This document shows, piece after piece, positions 17,171 to 17,284 of a stretch of DNA of 17,284 nt. Source of the DNA: Gyrodactylus bullatarudis. Its lineage: Eukaryota > Platyhelminthes > Monogenea > Gyrodactylidea > Gyrodactylidae. The stretch's first letter is position 1; each line of letters opens with the position of its first letter. A model generated the notes under the pieces. It made no database searches and was not told where the DNA came from. It worked only from the letters and a program-made list of their open reading frames with translations. The stretch lies in contig SSNU01000357.1 in the NCBI GenBank assembly GCA_012064415.1, positions 1 through 17,284 on the forward strand, given 5' to 3'. A program made the position numbers and the translations under genes.

Positions 17171-17284
17171 AAACAAATGGACCATTTTTATATTTTACAT
17201 AAACAAATGGATAGACCATTGCCTATTTTCATAAACAAATGGATATACCAGACTTATTTTCATGAACAAATGTATATTTCACAT
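17171..17284 (+). repeat. ~31-nt tandem repeat (minisatellite) running off the right edge
   Basis: AAACAAATGGA begins units at 17171, 17201 and 17233, and a fourth, GAACAAATGTA, starts at 17264. Unit spacing is 30-32 nt. Units share AAACAAATGGATA(T/G)ACCA...TATTTTCAT. Confidence 0.75.

Noticed and set aside
1..17284. tRNA or rRNA genes
   Set aside because: I saw no A-box/B-box pair with a clover-leaf arrangement and no rRNA-like stretch by eye; a covariance-model search was not possible.

Overview
The window looks like repeat-rich, AT-rich intergenic DNA from an animal nuclear genome, most likely an arthropod. The mixture of transposon families is reminiscent of copepods such as sea lice, but that is my impression and has not been tested. 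No gene has the layout of a bacterial or phage gene. Almost every recognisable coding stretch is a broken transposable-element gene or a member of an uncharacterised multi-copy family. Reading frames are interrupted by stops and one-base shifts, and no intact host gene was found.

Left part (1-5650): a hAT-type transposase with a BED-like finger runs off the left edge on the minus strand (1-1158). A foldback or MITE-like element with long inverted repeats lies at 1895-2617. A heavily broken minus-strand gene at about 2640-4375 carries the motifs TDGTNVNTG and RWLTTA. A minus-strand zinc-ligand gene at 4734-5406 (CYIC, CMSC and HEDCYC motifs) has one frameshift.

Middle part (5650-10400): a pogo/Tigger-like DNA-binding-domain gene on the minus strand (5653-6195) is arranged head to head with a plus-strand pogo/Tigger transposase (about 6420-7401). 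The latter seems to be split by an internally deleted piggyBac element (about 7402-8870) and to resume at 8872-9225. Upstream of several of these units lies a shared CCAATCAGA...GTTGAA-like sequence.

Right part (10400-17284): a second fragment of the zinc-ligand family (10402-10692), a GC-richer LINE reverse-transcriptase fragment on the minus strand (about 11151-11700), a hypothetical acidic protein (11957-12331), a weak MULE-like transposase tail (12640-12912), a CENP-B/Tc5-type DNA-binding domain (13424-13807), an IS630/Tc1-type transposase on the minus strand (14230-15399), and one end of the element that gave rise to the 1895-2617 copy (about 16282-16853). A tandem repeat of about 31 nt runs off the right edge.

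The genes do not form a pathway. The biology here is layered insertion and decay: nested elements, internally deleted derivatives, and two uncharacterised multi-copy protein families lying side by side. The most interesting points are the shared upstream motif, the piggyBac-in-Tigger nesting, and the adjacency of the two uncharacterised families.
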